Below, piece by piece: positions 35,354-43,663 of a DNA stretch of 64,000 nt (the first letter of the stretch is position 1; the number at the start of each line of letters is the position of its first letter). The notes beneath the pieces were generated by a model. It had not been told where the DNA came from and did no database searches. It worked only from the letters and a program-made list of their open reading frames with translations. Source of the stretch: CALMFG01 sp963666035 (lineage in GTDB: Bacteria; Bacillota; Clostridia; Christensenellales; CALMFG01); the NCBI GenBank assembly GCA_963666035.2, contig CAXXJI010000003.1, forward strand, positions 186,001 to 250,000, in the 5' to 3' direction. The position numbers and the translations under genes are program-made.

Positions 35354-36550
35354 TTAATATTCTACCTTTTTATTGTCGATAAAACAAATGGCTTTTTTCG
35401 CTTGTTTATCTTTTTTTATAGCTTCCAGTTCGGTCTTTTCAAGCCCAGCCTGAAACAACACACGCTTGCCGGTTTCACGCTCTGTTTTAACAAAGGCGTA
35501 TGCCGGAGCAGCTGATATGTCGTCGCACGACACCACGAAGTCGGTGGTGTAAAAACCGGACAGCTTTCCCTGACGCTCCAATGCAATCATCAGGCGCTTT
35601 AAATACAGCGCAAATCCTGTGGCGGGAGATTCTTGACCGAAATCGCAGAGCAGGTTATCGTAGCGTCCGCCGGTCAGGATAGGGAACCCCATCTTTTCGG
35701 TGATGCCGCGAAAGACCATACCTGTGTAGTAGGAAAGATCCTGTAAGATGCCAAAATCGATGGTGATGTAATCGGAAAGACCAAAGTCACACAGCAGGCG
35801 GTATACCGCGTTGAGGTTCTCGGCGGCGGCGATACATGCCGGGTTTTGGGTGAGCCGCTTCGCCTTTTCAAAGGTTTCCTCACCGCCGAACAGCTGCAGC
35901 AGTTCGGTCAGATTTTTGATTAAACATTCATCCGCTCCGGCGACGCTGAGCAGCCGAACCAGTTCATATTCATTTTTACAGTCAATCTGATGGCGAACCT
36001 CGTCGATGAGCTCATCCGAAAGATCATAGTCCGCAATGATGGCTTTAAAAAAAGCGACCTGCCCGAGCTCAATCTTAGAGTCTGAAAGTCCGGAAGCTAA
36101 AAGCGCTTCCACCGCTACAGCGACGACTTCGGCGTCCGCACCGATACCGGCATCGCCGATCAGTTCGATACCCGCCTGGAAAAACTCGGAGCTTCGGCCT
36201 ACCGCGGGTTCTTCGGCGCGAAAGGAGTTTTCCAGATAGAAGAGCCGCTTGGGCGCATCATCTTCCATCAGCTTGGATGCCGCCATCCGTGCGATGGGGA
36301 TCGTAAGGTCGGGGCGCAGGGCCAAGATAGCACCGCTGGCATCAAAAAACTTGATGACCTTTTCCTGCAAATACGAACCCGCCCCGCTTGAGAACACGTC
36401 ATAGTATTCATACGAGGGGGTACTGACTTCGTCGTAGCCCGCGCCTGCAAAGGTACGCCTTAAATCCGCTTCGATATTGCGCTTCAGATAGCATTCCTGC
36501 GGCAGGATATCCTCCACGCCGCTGGGCAGTTGTTTTTTGTTCCGGGTCAA
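35354..36550 (-). CDS. hisZ: ATP phosphoribosyltransferase regulatory subunit
   Basis: 398 residues, histidyl-tRNA-synthetase-like. YEYYDVFSSG (motif 1 region), LRPDLTIPIARMAA (motif 2), and FGILQDLSYYTGMVFRG...GGRYDNLL. The anticodon-binding domain of true HisRS is short and diverged here. The start is TTG at 36550 with AGGTG 8-9 bases upstream. First gene of the his operon, read from a divergent region shared with ilvE. Confidence 0.95.
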   Translation of the reverse strand: MTRNKKQLPSGVEDILPQECYLKRNIEADLRRTFAGAGYDEVSTPSYEYYDVFSSGAGSYLQEKVIKFFDASGAILALRPDLTIPIARMAASKLMEDDAPKRLFYLENSFRAEEPAVGRSSEFFQAGIELIGDAGIGADAEVVAVAVEALLASGLSDSKIELGQVAFFKAIIADYDLSDELIDEVRHQIDCKNEYELVRLLSVAGADECLIKNLTELLQLFGGEETFEKAKRLTQNPACIAAAENLNAVYRLLCDFGLSDYITIDFGILQDLSYYTGMVFRGITEKMGFPILTGGRYDNLLCDFGQESPATGFALYLKRLMIALERQGKLSGFYTTDFVVSCDDISAAPAYAFVKTERETGKRVLFQAGLEKTELEAIKKDKQAKKAICFIDNKKVEY

Positions 36551-36576
36551 TTTTGTTCACCTGTCAATCAAATAAT

Positions 36577-36596
36577 TTAGCATAGTAAAATGCTAA
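36577..36596 (-). promoter_or_regulatory. his operon leader palindrome and promoter region
   Basis: TTAGCAT (36577-36583) and ATGCTAA (36590-36596) form a 7-bp inverted repeat between the likely promoter and hisZ. On the minus strand TTGACT with TATCAT 17 bases later lies just upstream. The palindrome is a candidate operator for a histidine repressor. No T-box was seen. Confidence 0.45.
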
Positions 36597-36739
36597 TACA
36601 TTAGTATGATAGTATAATTTGCGTAATAAGTCAATCTTTTTTGTCTTGAATGACATAATACCAATATAAACCTTGACTTGTCCACAGGGATAGAAATATA
36701 ATGTTTAGAATATAAAAATAAAACAAGGAGGAAAGTACA

Positions 36740-37795
36740 TTGGAACAGCTTGAGATCAAATTATCTAAGCAGTTAAAGCAGAAACCAAAATCAGAAAACG
36801 AGTTGGGCTTTGGACATATTTTCACTGACCATATGTTTTTGATGGAACACAGTGCAGAAAAAGGTTGGCACAATGCGGTCGTCAAGCCGTTCGAAGATTT
36901 TACACTTTCTCCGGCTGCTGCGGTTTTTCATTACGCGCAAACCATTTTTGAGGGCTTAAAAGCCTACAAAGGGGTTCGCATGTTCCGGCCATGGGACAAC
37001 ATGAAAAGACTGCAAAGCTCGGCCAAACGGTTGTGTATTCCCGAATTTGACGAAAAATTTGTGCTGGAAGCCATGTATGAGCTGGTACGAGTGGATCAGG
37101 ATTGGATACCCGAAGGAGAAGGCACGTCGCTGTATATCCGTCCCGCCATTATGGCGGTGGATCCGTATCTTGGTGTGCACGCATCCGAAAGCTATTACTT
37201 TTTCATCATCCTGTCACCCAGCGGCTTTTACTATAAAAATGGCGTTAAGCCCATCAAGATCTATGTCGAAGACGAGTATGTCCGCGCGGTGAAGGGCGGA
37301 GTCGGTTATGTCAAAGCGGGCGGCAATTACGCGGCCAGCATACTGGCGGGCGATAATGCCGCCGAAAAAGGTTATAATCAGGTGATGTGGCTGGATGCGC
37401 ACGAGCACCGCTTTGTCGAAGAAGTGGGCTCGATGAACATCATGTTTAAAATTAACGGGGAAATCTATACCCCGCCGTTGAATGGTTCGGTACTTCCCGG
37501 CATCACGCGTGATTCCGCTATCCGTATGGCGAAAGACAGGGGCTTAAAAGTCCATGAGGAGCCTGTGGCGATCGACGATCTGTATCAGGCCAGCTTGGAC
37601 GGAAGTCTGGAAGAGGTCTTTGGTACGGGAACGGCGGCCATCATCTCCAGCGTCGGTGAGCTGACGTGGAAAGACAAGCAGATTGTTGTGAATGGCGGCA
37701 AGATGGGCGAACTCACCCACGAGCTGTATGAGGAACTGACCGGCATTCAGTATGGTACACGTGAGGATAAATACGGCTGGACGGTTCAACTGTAA
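36740..37795 (+). CDS. ilvE: branched-chain amino acid aminotransferase
   Basis: 351 residues, fold-type IV. AQTIFEGLKAYKG, VGYVKAGGNYAAS with the PLP-binding Lys, MWLDAHEHRFVEEVGSMNIMF, PGITRDSAI and GTGTAAIISSVG. It transfers the amino group to or from Leu, Ile and Val. The start is TTG 36740 with AAGGAGG 8 bases upstream. Divergent from the his operon. With hisC missing there, a broader aminotransferase role is possible but not shown. Confidence 0.97.
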   Translation: MEQLEIKLSKQLKQKPKSENELGFGHIFTDHMFLMEHSAEKGWHNAVVKPFEDFTLSPAAAVFHYAQTIFEGLKAYKGVRMFRPWDNMKRLQSSAKRLCIPEFDEKFVLEAMYELVRVDQDWIPEGEGTSLYIRPAIMAVDPYLGVHASESYYFFIILSPSGFYYKNGVKPIKIYVEDEYVRAVKGGVGYVKAGGNYAASILAGDNAAEKGYNQVMWLDAHEHRFVEEVGSMNIMFKINGEIYTPPLNGSVLPGITRDSAIRMAKDRGLKVHEEPVAIDDLYQASLDGSLEEVFGTGTAAIISSVGELTWKDKQIVVNGGKMGELTHELYEELTGIQYGTREDKYGWTVQL

Positions 37796-37812
37796 AAAAG
37801 CAAATACAACAA

Positions 37813-37839
37813 AGCGGGGGCGAATACTCCCGCTTTTTT
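37813..37839 (+). terminator. rho-independent terminator
   Basis: AGCGGGGG (37813-37820) pairs with CTCCCGCT (37827-37834) with one G-U pair, followed by T. Confidence 0.88.
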
Positions 37840-37871
37840 ATCTTAAATGAAATGAAAACAGAGGAAAACCG

Positions 37872-38204
37872 ATGAATCAATATATGGATATTACATTGCC
37901 GATTAGAAGCGGGATGGTCAGGTACCCATCAGACGAACCGGTGGAGGTGAACACTGTTTTGTCCGTGGCGAACGGGGATATCGTGAACCTGACTGAGCTT
38001 AAGCTCTCCGCGCATACGGGTACGCATATCGACGCGCCGTATCATTTTTTCGGTGACGGAAAGAAAATCGACGAACTGGACGAAAAGCAGTTGATGGGGA
38101 GAGCCAAGGTCTTTGATTTTTCAGACAAACAGTATTATATTGATAGAAATGACTTAGACCAACTAAGAATTTGCAAGAAAAACTTATTGAACACCAATTT
38201 ATAG
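37872..38204 (+). pseudogene. cyclase/kynurenine-formamidase-like hydrolase, 5' fragment
   Basis: The N-terminal part of a cyclase-family protein: DITLPIRSGMVRYP and the metal motif SAHTGTHIDAPYHFF (HxGTHxDxPxH) are intact. Family-like sequence stops after about DRNDLDQ (38160), where the inserted DNA begins. The frame then runs on by chance to 38204. The 3' part of the gene lies at 39908-40267, beyond the IS110 element. Family members cleave amide or ester bonds of small cyclic compounds. Confidence 0.85.
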
Positions 38205-38352
38205 TTAAAAAGCACGATAACGAGCATTTAAAAGCTGTATATAATGCAACAAGCGGAATGTTTCTGTGAAAATATCCTCAAGATTTTCTCAAAGGTAAAT
38301 CAAATACAAGCCTTGTTGAAAAGACTCGAATAGTCGGAGGAATAACCTGTTT

Positions 38353-39636
38353 TTAAGCTACTTTTGTAGCTGGTTTCTCATGATTAAGCTTTGCATGTTC
38401 ACTGGGCTCTTTCATCACAAAAGGTTGCTGATTGCGAAGGACTGCAAAAATGTAGAGCACCATTTTACGCATAACAGCGCACCTTGCAACTTGTCCAGGC
38501 TTCTCAAGGAGCTTCTTGTTGTAATAGTCAGCCAAAACAAGGTTTTTAGGTTCTTTACCTTTGATTGAGAAAATAGCTGCTTGAGAACAGATATAAAGCG
38601 CTGCACGCATATGGGCCGAACCTCGTTTGCTGATTTTGTTTTTCAATGCAGCATAGGCCCCGGATTGTTTTACGCTTGGATCTAAACCACAAAAAGCAAC
38701 CAATTGCTTGGGTCTGCTGAACATTGAAAAATCGCCAATCTCGGCAAGCAAAACGGTTGCTGATTGACGTGCTATGCCTGGTATTGTGCATAATAGCTGG
38801 ATATTCTTATCGATAGAAGAATCAGTCATTGATACTTGAATAATTGTCTCATCCATCGCCTTAATGTTGCTGGATAGGGCAATAATCATCTCAGCGTGTG
38901 CCTTAATCAAAATTGGGAATACCGCTCTACCAAGACTGATGTGTTCGGCTTCTTTCGCGCGCTCAATCAGTATTTTTGCCTTCTTCATTGCGTATTGCGA
39001 GTTGTCCCCGCGACTGGCCCCTCTGCCAATAACGCTGACGAGTTTAGCCGGTTTGGCCTTTAAAACAGCCTCTGGTGTCTGATAATGGCTTAACAATGCT
39101 AATGATGAATTGCACTTCACATCGCAAAATATGCCGGAATATCCGGGAAAACACTGGTCCAGTAGCCCAATTAACTTGTTGTTGTATCGTACCCGCTGCA
39201 TAACCAGACTGTGTCGCTGCCTGCATAATTCTCTTAGATCAAGTAGCGTTTCCATTGGTAGGTTGGTTCGTTTTATCGCCTGTAATCTGTATAGTTGAGC
39301 GATTCGATAGGCATCCATCTCATCATTCTTCACTTTGCGAATATTGATGTTTTTCAACGCATTGGACTGCATTGGATTGATAACGATAACGTCATATCCG
39401 GCACGTTGGTAGAACTGAGCAGGTATACGGTGGTAGTGCGCTGTTGATTCCATGATGATGACAGGCTTTTGGCCAAACTCATCTTCTGATTGTTGTAGAT
39501 ACTTCAATGATCGTTCCATACTGGTCGAATCATGAAATATCTTCAGCTTTTTGTAGATTTCGTTATCGGGAGCAAGAATACACATATCACTAAACTTTTT
39601 ACTGACATCAACACCTGCAACTGGCTGACTATTCAT
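38353..39636 (-). CDS. IS110-family transposase (DEDD recombinase)
   Basis: 427 residues from ATG 39636 (GGAGGAG 7 bases upstream). The N-terminal RuvC-like domain has GVDVSKKFSD (first Asp), IIMESTAHYH (Glu) and RKVKNDEMDAYRIA (Asp pair region). The C-terminal Transposase_20 domain has LCTIPGIARQSATVLLAEIGD and FCGLDPSVKQSG, then ISKRGSAHMRAALY with the catalytic Ser candidate. These enzymes excise and integrate IS110 circles guided by a bridge RNA. The gene appears full-length and intact. Confidence 0.96.
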   Translation of the reverse strand: MNSQPVAGVDVSKKFSDMCILAPDNEIYKKLKIFHDSTSMERSLKYLQQSEDEFGQKPVIIMESTAHYHRIPAQFYQRAGYDVIVINPMQSNALKNINIRKVKNDEMDAYRIAQLYRLQAIKRTNLPMETLLDLRELCRQRHSLVMQRVRYNNKLIGLLDQCFPGYSGIFCDVKCNSSLALLSHYQTPEAVLKAKPAKLVSVIGRGASRGDNSQYAMKKAKILIERAKEAEHISLGRAVFPILIKAHAEMIIALSSNIKAMDETIIQVSMTDSSIDKNIQLLCTIPGIARQSATVLLAEIGDFSMFSRPKQLVAFCGLDPSVKQSGAYAALKNKISKRGSAHMRAALYICSQAAIFSIKGKEPKNLVLADYYNKKLLEKPGQVARCAVMRKMVLYIFAVLRNQQPFVMKEPSEHAKLNHEKPATKVA

Positions 39637-39880
39637 TTCACTCTCCTCCATTGGTTTGAATGCATCTCTATCCATTCAGTCAAGAAACAATATGCTGGCA
39701 TGTGACACGGGCAATCAGAAAGCTGAGCCCAACCAACTGAACGAAAGAATTCCTTGATGAATGAGGAAAAGTCTAGGTCCAGAGTAACTTCAAGTTAACT
39801 TGAAGACTCGGCAAGCACGAGTTCCAACTAGCATTCTTATGTTTATTATACCCATTTAGTTAAGTCAGCTTTCTAATACC
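39637..39880 (-). ncRNA. candidate IS110 bridge RNA region
   Basis: The non-coding end upstream of the transposase start. On the minus strand it has a TATAAT (39850-39845), then GC-balanced structured sequence including the perfect 18-bp palindrome CTTCAAGTTAACTTGAAG (39788-39805), and ends at the transposase ribosome site. In IS110-group elements this end encodes the bridge RNA that pairs with target and donor. The limits are approximate and the RNA is predicted, not observed. Confidence 0.5.
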
Positions 39881-39907
39881 TGTGAAACTAATTGTATATC
39901 AACTACT

Positions 39908-40267
39908 GTACCAGCAAGTAAGGGTATTGAAAAAGGCGATATCGTTCTTTTGAAAACCAAAAACAGCGAAAGACTTACCGAAGATACTTTTTTTGAAGAT
40001 TATGTTTATCTGAACGAAGAAGGAGCAGCCTATCTTGCCGAGCGCGGTATCGCGACGCTGGGGTTTGATTATCTCTCGCCCGACGCTTACGGTGATCCAG
40101 ATTACCCTTGCCACAGACTTTTGCTGGGTATCGGCGCAATGATTATTGAGGGCCTGGACCTCTTGAACATAGCTGAAGGGGAGTATGAGATACTCGCCCT
40201 GCCGATTAAAATTGCGTGCGGGGACGGGGCACCGGCACGGGTGCTTTTGAAGAAACCCGGCATTTGA
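39908..40267 (+). pseudogene. cyclase-family hydrolase, 3' fragment
   Basis: Continues the gene broken at about 38160: KGIEKGDIVLLKTKNS, then FFEDYVYLNEEGAAYLAERGI, GFDYLSPDAY, CHRLLLGIGAMIIEGLDL and LPIKIACGDGAPARVLL to the stop at 40267. These are the typical second-half motifs of the family, so the original gene was complete and the insertion is recent. The start given is approximate and has no start codon. Confidence 0.85.
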
Positions 40268-40329
40268 TTGAGCGATGACGGATATTGTATAATCAATGTA
40301 AGTGACGAAACAAAGAAGGGCGAAGCGCT

Positions 40330-41268
40330 ATGGAACAAAACATGATTGCGGTCATTTGGGATTATGACAAAACGCTGGTGGACGGCTATATGCAGGCGCC
40401 CATTTTTAAGGCATACGGCGTAGACGAAAGCGCTTTTTGGCGGGAGGTGGAAGCGATTAAGAACACCTATCGCGCGCAAGGCTTACGGGTCAATAATGAT
40501 ACGCTTTACTTAAACCACTTTATTACCTGCGTTAAGCAAGGAATATTTACGGGACTTTCCAACCAGAAATTAAAGGAGATGGGCGGAGCGCTGACTTTCT
40601 ATCCCGGTGTGCCCGAGATATTTTTGCATCTCAAAAAGACGGTCAGTGAAAACGAGAAATACCGCGCTTTTCATATTACTGTGGAAAATTATGTGGTCAG
40701 CACAGGGCTTGCCGAGATGATACGCGGCTCGAAAATCAATGATGCCGTGGACGGCATTTGGGGATGCGAGTTTATTGAACAGCCGATCGCCAGCAAACTT
40801 GGCGGCAAGGCGGAAGATGAGCAGCCCAAAGAGATCACGCAAATCGGTTATGCTTTGGACAACACATCCAAGACACGGGCGCTTTTTGAGATCAATAAAG
40901 GCAGCAACAAATTTGAAAACATCGATGTCAACGCCAAAATCCTGCAAAAAGACCGGCGCGTACCCTTTGACCATATGATCTACATCGCGGACGGCCCCAG
41001 CGACATTCCGGCTTTTTCAGTGATTACTGGAAACGGCGGCAAGGCGCTGGCCATCTATCCCAAGGGTGAATTAAAGGCGATGAGGCAGGTTAATCGACTT
41101 TTGGAAGACGGACGGGTGAATATGTTCGGCGAAGCCGACTATCGCATCGGTACCACCACCGAAATGTGGCTTTCCGAGCAGGTGACAGCAATCGCTGAAC
41201 GGATTTATCAGAAGAAAAAACGTTTGATCGATGAATCCGCATCCGAGGTGCCGCGGCATCTGGATTAG
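40330..41268 (+). CDS. HAD-superfamily hydrolase
   Basis: 312 residues. Motif I VIWDYDKTLVDG (DxD nucleophile pair) and motif IV MIYIADGPSDIPAF are clear. An insert of about 150 residues between them (cap type C2-like) has no recognised match. Phosphatase activity is likely, substrate unknown. GAAGGGCG-type upstream sequence gives a weak ribosome site. Its stop overlaps the convergent tetR stop by 4 bases. Confidence 0.88.
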   Translation: MEQNMIAVIWDYDKTLVDGYMQAPIFKAYGVDESAFWREVEAIKNTYRAQGLRVNNDTLYLNHFITCVKQGIFTGLSNQKLKEMGGALTFYPGVPEIFLHLKKTVSENEKYRAFHITVENYVVSTGLAEMIRGSKINDAVDGIWGCEFIEQPIASKLGGKAEDEQPKEITQIGYALDNTSKTRALFEINKGSNKFENIDVNAKILQKDRRVPFDHMIYIADGPSDIPAFSVITGNGGKALAIYPKGELKAMRQVNRLLEDGRVNMFGEADYRIGTTTEMWLSEQVTAIAERIYQKKKRLIDESASEVPRHLD

Positions 41269-41813
41269 AGCATTTCGACAAGAAGACGAATAAAGTCTTC
41301 TTTTTTTTCGGCCGGACGTGCGATTTCCGGGAACAGCACACCGAACATGAACGAAGCGAATATCATGTTGACTCGGGCTAGGGTCTCGGGGGACTCTTTG
41401 AGGCCGTGTTTGATTAGAATATCATAGATATCCAGAATAAATTTCCGAAATCCTGCACTGATAGTATCGGAACCGCTTCGATGGTTGACGATCTCATCAA
41501 AATGTGCGCGTGTGATACCGGGATATTGGACGACGCCATCGTACCAGTGACTTAAAGTGGCGGAAAATACCGTGCGATAATCATCTTCAAGGCTTCGCGG
41601 GATATCGTCGGTATCGAATGCATTTCGCAAAGTCTCTTTCAATGCGGCTTCAATCAGATTCTCGCGGCTGCCAAAGTAGTAGTTGATGGCGGCGGTGTTG
41701 ACGCCCGCACGGGAGGTGATATTGCGCACGGTGGCACCCGCAATACCGTCATCGGAAATGCAGTTGATGGTGGCAATGATGATATTCATGATGTTTTGTT
41801 CTCGTTTGTCCAT
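41265..41813 (-). CDS. TetR-family transcriptional regulator
   Basis: 182 residues. The N-terminal helix-turn-helix reads ISDDGIAGATVRNITSRAGVNTAAINYYFGSRENLIEAAL. The C-terminal ligand domain is diverse. It lies 3 bases after the SDR gene in the same operon. Two tandem palindromes in the divergent region upstream of that operon are the likely binding sites, so it probably represses both SDR genes. Confidence 0.95.
   Translation of the reverse strand: MDKREQNIMNIIIATINCISDDGIAGATVRNITSRAGVNTAAINYYFGSRENLIEAALKETLRNAFDTDDIPRSLEDDYRTVFSATLSHWYDGVVQYPGITRAHFDEIVNHRSGSDTISAGFRKFILDIYDILIKHGLKESPETLARVNMIFASFMFGVLFPEIARPAEKKEDFIRLLVEML
41280..41308 (+). terminator. terminator inside the 3' end of tetR
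   Basis: AAGAAGAC (41280-41287) pairs with GTCTTCTT (41295-41302), followed by a T run to 41308. It ends the HAD transcript although it lies within the antisense strand of the tetR coding end. Confidence 0.75.
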
Positions 41814-41816
41814 GTT

Positions 41817-42659
41817 TTACGCCTTTCCTAAAATCGCGTCAGTATCTATTCCAAGTATTCTGATGCAGTAATCCCATATTTTTTTGCAGGAAGCATCGTC
41901 CGCTGTTCGTTTGTCTGGTGCTTTTTCTTTACAGTATTTATAGTAGAATCCACAAAGGCCGGGTTCGGTGGCCAGAAAAACCTGATTAACTGCCCCTTTT
42001 TTTGGGGTTTGGCCTTTTTGTTTGCGCCGTTTCCATATCCAAGCTGCCAGAGGGGAGGTGTTTTTAAAACCCATGTCGGTGTTGACCAGCCCGGGGTCGG
42101 CCATATAGGTCTTCACAAGTTGGCTTCGCTGATTAAATTCGCGGGAGACCATGACAGAAAGCATTTTTGTCTGCTTATAGGCTTTCAGCTGGCGGTAGTG
42201 CCGGGACAGCTGAAGATCATCCCAGCGCACGTGCGTATCGTAGTGGGAATTGGAATTGACATTGACGATGCGCCCGCTCGCTTTTTTCAGCGCATCATAC
42301 AACAGTAAAGAGAGATGCAGCGGTGCTAGCGTATTGACTGCAAACTGGTTTTCGATGCCTTCGGGCGTCAGTGCATGGTGGCTGAAAAAAGTGCCCGCAT
42401 TGTTAACTAATACATCAAGCCCGCGGCCGTCCAGCCATGTCAGGACAGCTTCGGCGAGGGTTTGCTGGTTTTTTAAGGATGCAAGGTCGGTGCGGATAAA
42501 AGGAATGGGCTTCCCAATCGCAGTGACAGCAGCCTTCTCTTTTTCCGATGAACGGGAAGTGCCGATCACATCATAGCCTTTTTCCACTAAAGCTTTGACG
42601 GTTTCCAGACCCAGTCCGGAAGTGGCGCCCGTGACCAGCGCCGTCTTTTTCGGTTCCAT
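41817..42659 (-). CDS. short-chain dehydrogenase/reductase
   Basis: 280 residues. TGATSGLG cofactor motif, DVLVNNAGTFFSHH, catalytic Ser in VNVNSNSH, and AYKQTK (YxxxK). The long C-terminal extension resembles retinol-dehydrogenase/WW-domain-oxidoreductase-like SDRs. AGGAGAG precedes the ATG. First gene of an operon with tetR. Confidence 0.93.
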   Translation of the reverse strand: MEPKKTALVTGATSGLGLETVKALVEKGYDVIGTSRSSEKEKAAVTAIGKPIPFIRTDLASLKNQQTLAEAVLTWLDGRGLDVLVNNAGTFFSHHALTPEGIENQFAVNTLAPLHLSLLLYDALKKASGRIVNVNSNSHYDTHVRWDDLQLSRHYRQLKAYKQTKMLSVMVSREFNQRSQLVKTYMADPGLVNTDMGFKNTSPLAAWIWKRRKQKGQTPKKGAVNQVFLATEPGLCGFYYKYCKEKAPDKRTADDASCKKIWDYCIRILGIDTDAILGKA

Positions 42660-42720
42660 ATCTTACTCTCCTCGTGATTTTTTAAGATAAATCATTATAT
42701 CATGAACAAATTATAAAATC

Positions 42721-42772
42721 AAACAGATGTTTAAAACAATTGTTTGACATTATGGATTGACCGCGCTATAAT
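42721..42772 (+). promoter_or_regulatory. SDR promoter with two tandem operator palindromes
   Basis: TTGACA (42744-42749) and TATAAT (42767-42772) with a 17-base spacer. Two palindromes of the form AAACA-NN-TGTTT lie at 42721-42732 and 42734-42745; the second runs into the -35. Likely bound by the nearby TetR protein. Confidence 0.75.
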
Positions 42773-42802
42773 CAAAGACACCAAAGCAGGGGAGGTGTCT
42801 GA

Positions 42803-43594
42803 ATGATGAAAAACTATATCCTGATTACCGGAGCGACCGGCGGGCTTGGCAAGGCGTTTGCGGTGGCTTTTGCCGAGGCCGGGCAAAGCCTGATTCTGAC
42901 GGATATCTCTGAGGAACAGCTAAAAACTCTGGCAGTCTGTCTTGCCCGCACATACGGGGTTGAGGCAAAAGTTTTTGCCTGTAATCTGATGGAGCAGACC
43001 GAGCGGTTGGCGCTGTTTGATTATCTCAAGCAATTGGATGCCGAAATTGAGATAACTGTCAACGTGGCGGGGCTTGATTTTGAAGGCGGGGTGGAAACAC
43101 TCAGCAGTGATAAGCTGGTGCGGGTCTTACGCGTCAACACCGAAGCCGCACTGGATATCACGCGTCATGTCGCTTCCATCGATCATGCCGGAAAGTTTTA
43201 TATCATCAACGTAGCCTCTATGGCCGGATTCTATCCCATGCCTCTAAAGGCACTGTATTCAGCATCCAAGCGCGCGATCATCCAGTTTTCGCTGGCGGTG
43301 CGAGAAGAGATTAGGGAAAAAGGCGGAAATATTCTGGCGCTTTGTCCGGCGGGATTGATGACCAACAGCAAGGTGATTAAAAAAATCGAAGCGCAGGGCT
43401 TGATGGGACGACTGACCACCATTGACCTTGGCAAGGTGGTCTCCAAAACAATCGATAAGGTAAAAAAAGGCCGGCCGATCTATGTGCCGGGCGCGATCAA
43501 TGTGCTCATCAATTCACTGTCCCGCCTTTTCTCGGAGACGACCAAAGCGAAATTGGTCTACCGAAGATGGAAAAGTGCCAATGCAAAACTGTAA
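42803..43594 (+). CDS. short-chain dehydrogenase/reductase
   Basis: 263 residues. TGATGGLGKAFA cofactor motif, VNVAGLDFEG, NVASMAGFYPMPLKALYSASKRAI with catalytic Ser, Tyr and Lys (YSASK). GGAGGTG sits 6 bases before the ATG. The promoter is near-consensus and carries the paired palindromes, so it is probably repressed by the divergent TetR. Substrate unknown. Confidence 0.94.
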   Translation: MMKNYILITGATGGLGKAFAVAFAEAGQSLILTDISEEQLKTLAVCLARTYGVEAKVFACNLMEQTERLALFDYLKQLDAEIEITVNVAGLDFEGGVETLSSDKLVRVLRVNTEAALDITRHVASIDHAGKFYIINVASMAGFYPMPLKALYSASKRAIIQFSLAVREEIREKGGNILALCPAGLMTNSKVIKKIEAQGLMGRLTTIDLGKVVSKTIDKVKKGRPIYVPGAINVLINSLSRLFSETTKAKLVYRRWKSANAKL

Positions 43595-43663
43595 TGAGAC
43601 GGTTCACAATTTTTAAAAAATGCGGTATGATAAATATACACTATTTTTTAGGACGGTAAGAGC

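Larger units (their letters stand above)
38165..39910 (-). mobile_element. IS110-family insertion (approximate bounds)
   Basis: A single transposase gene with non-coding ends interrupts the cyclase gene. The exact ends are not resolved: the family makes no terminal inverted repeats and usually no target duplication, and no clean junction could be read. The upstream (transposase-5') side holds about 270 non-coding bases. The downstream side holds about 190 bases that include an odd coding-like fragment. Confidence 0.75.

Noticed and set aside
36556..36739. T-box leader upstream of the his operon or ilvE
   Set aside because: No T-box core sequence or specifier hairpin can be seen; only a short palindrome.
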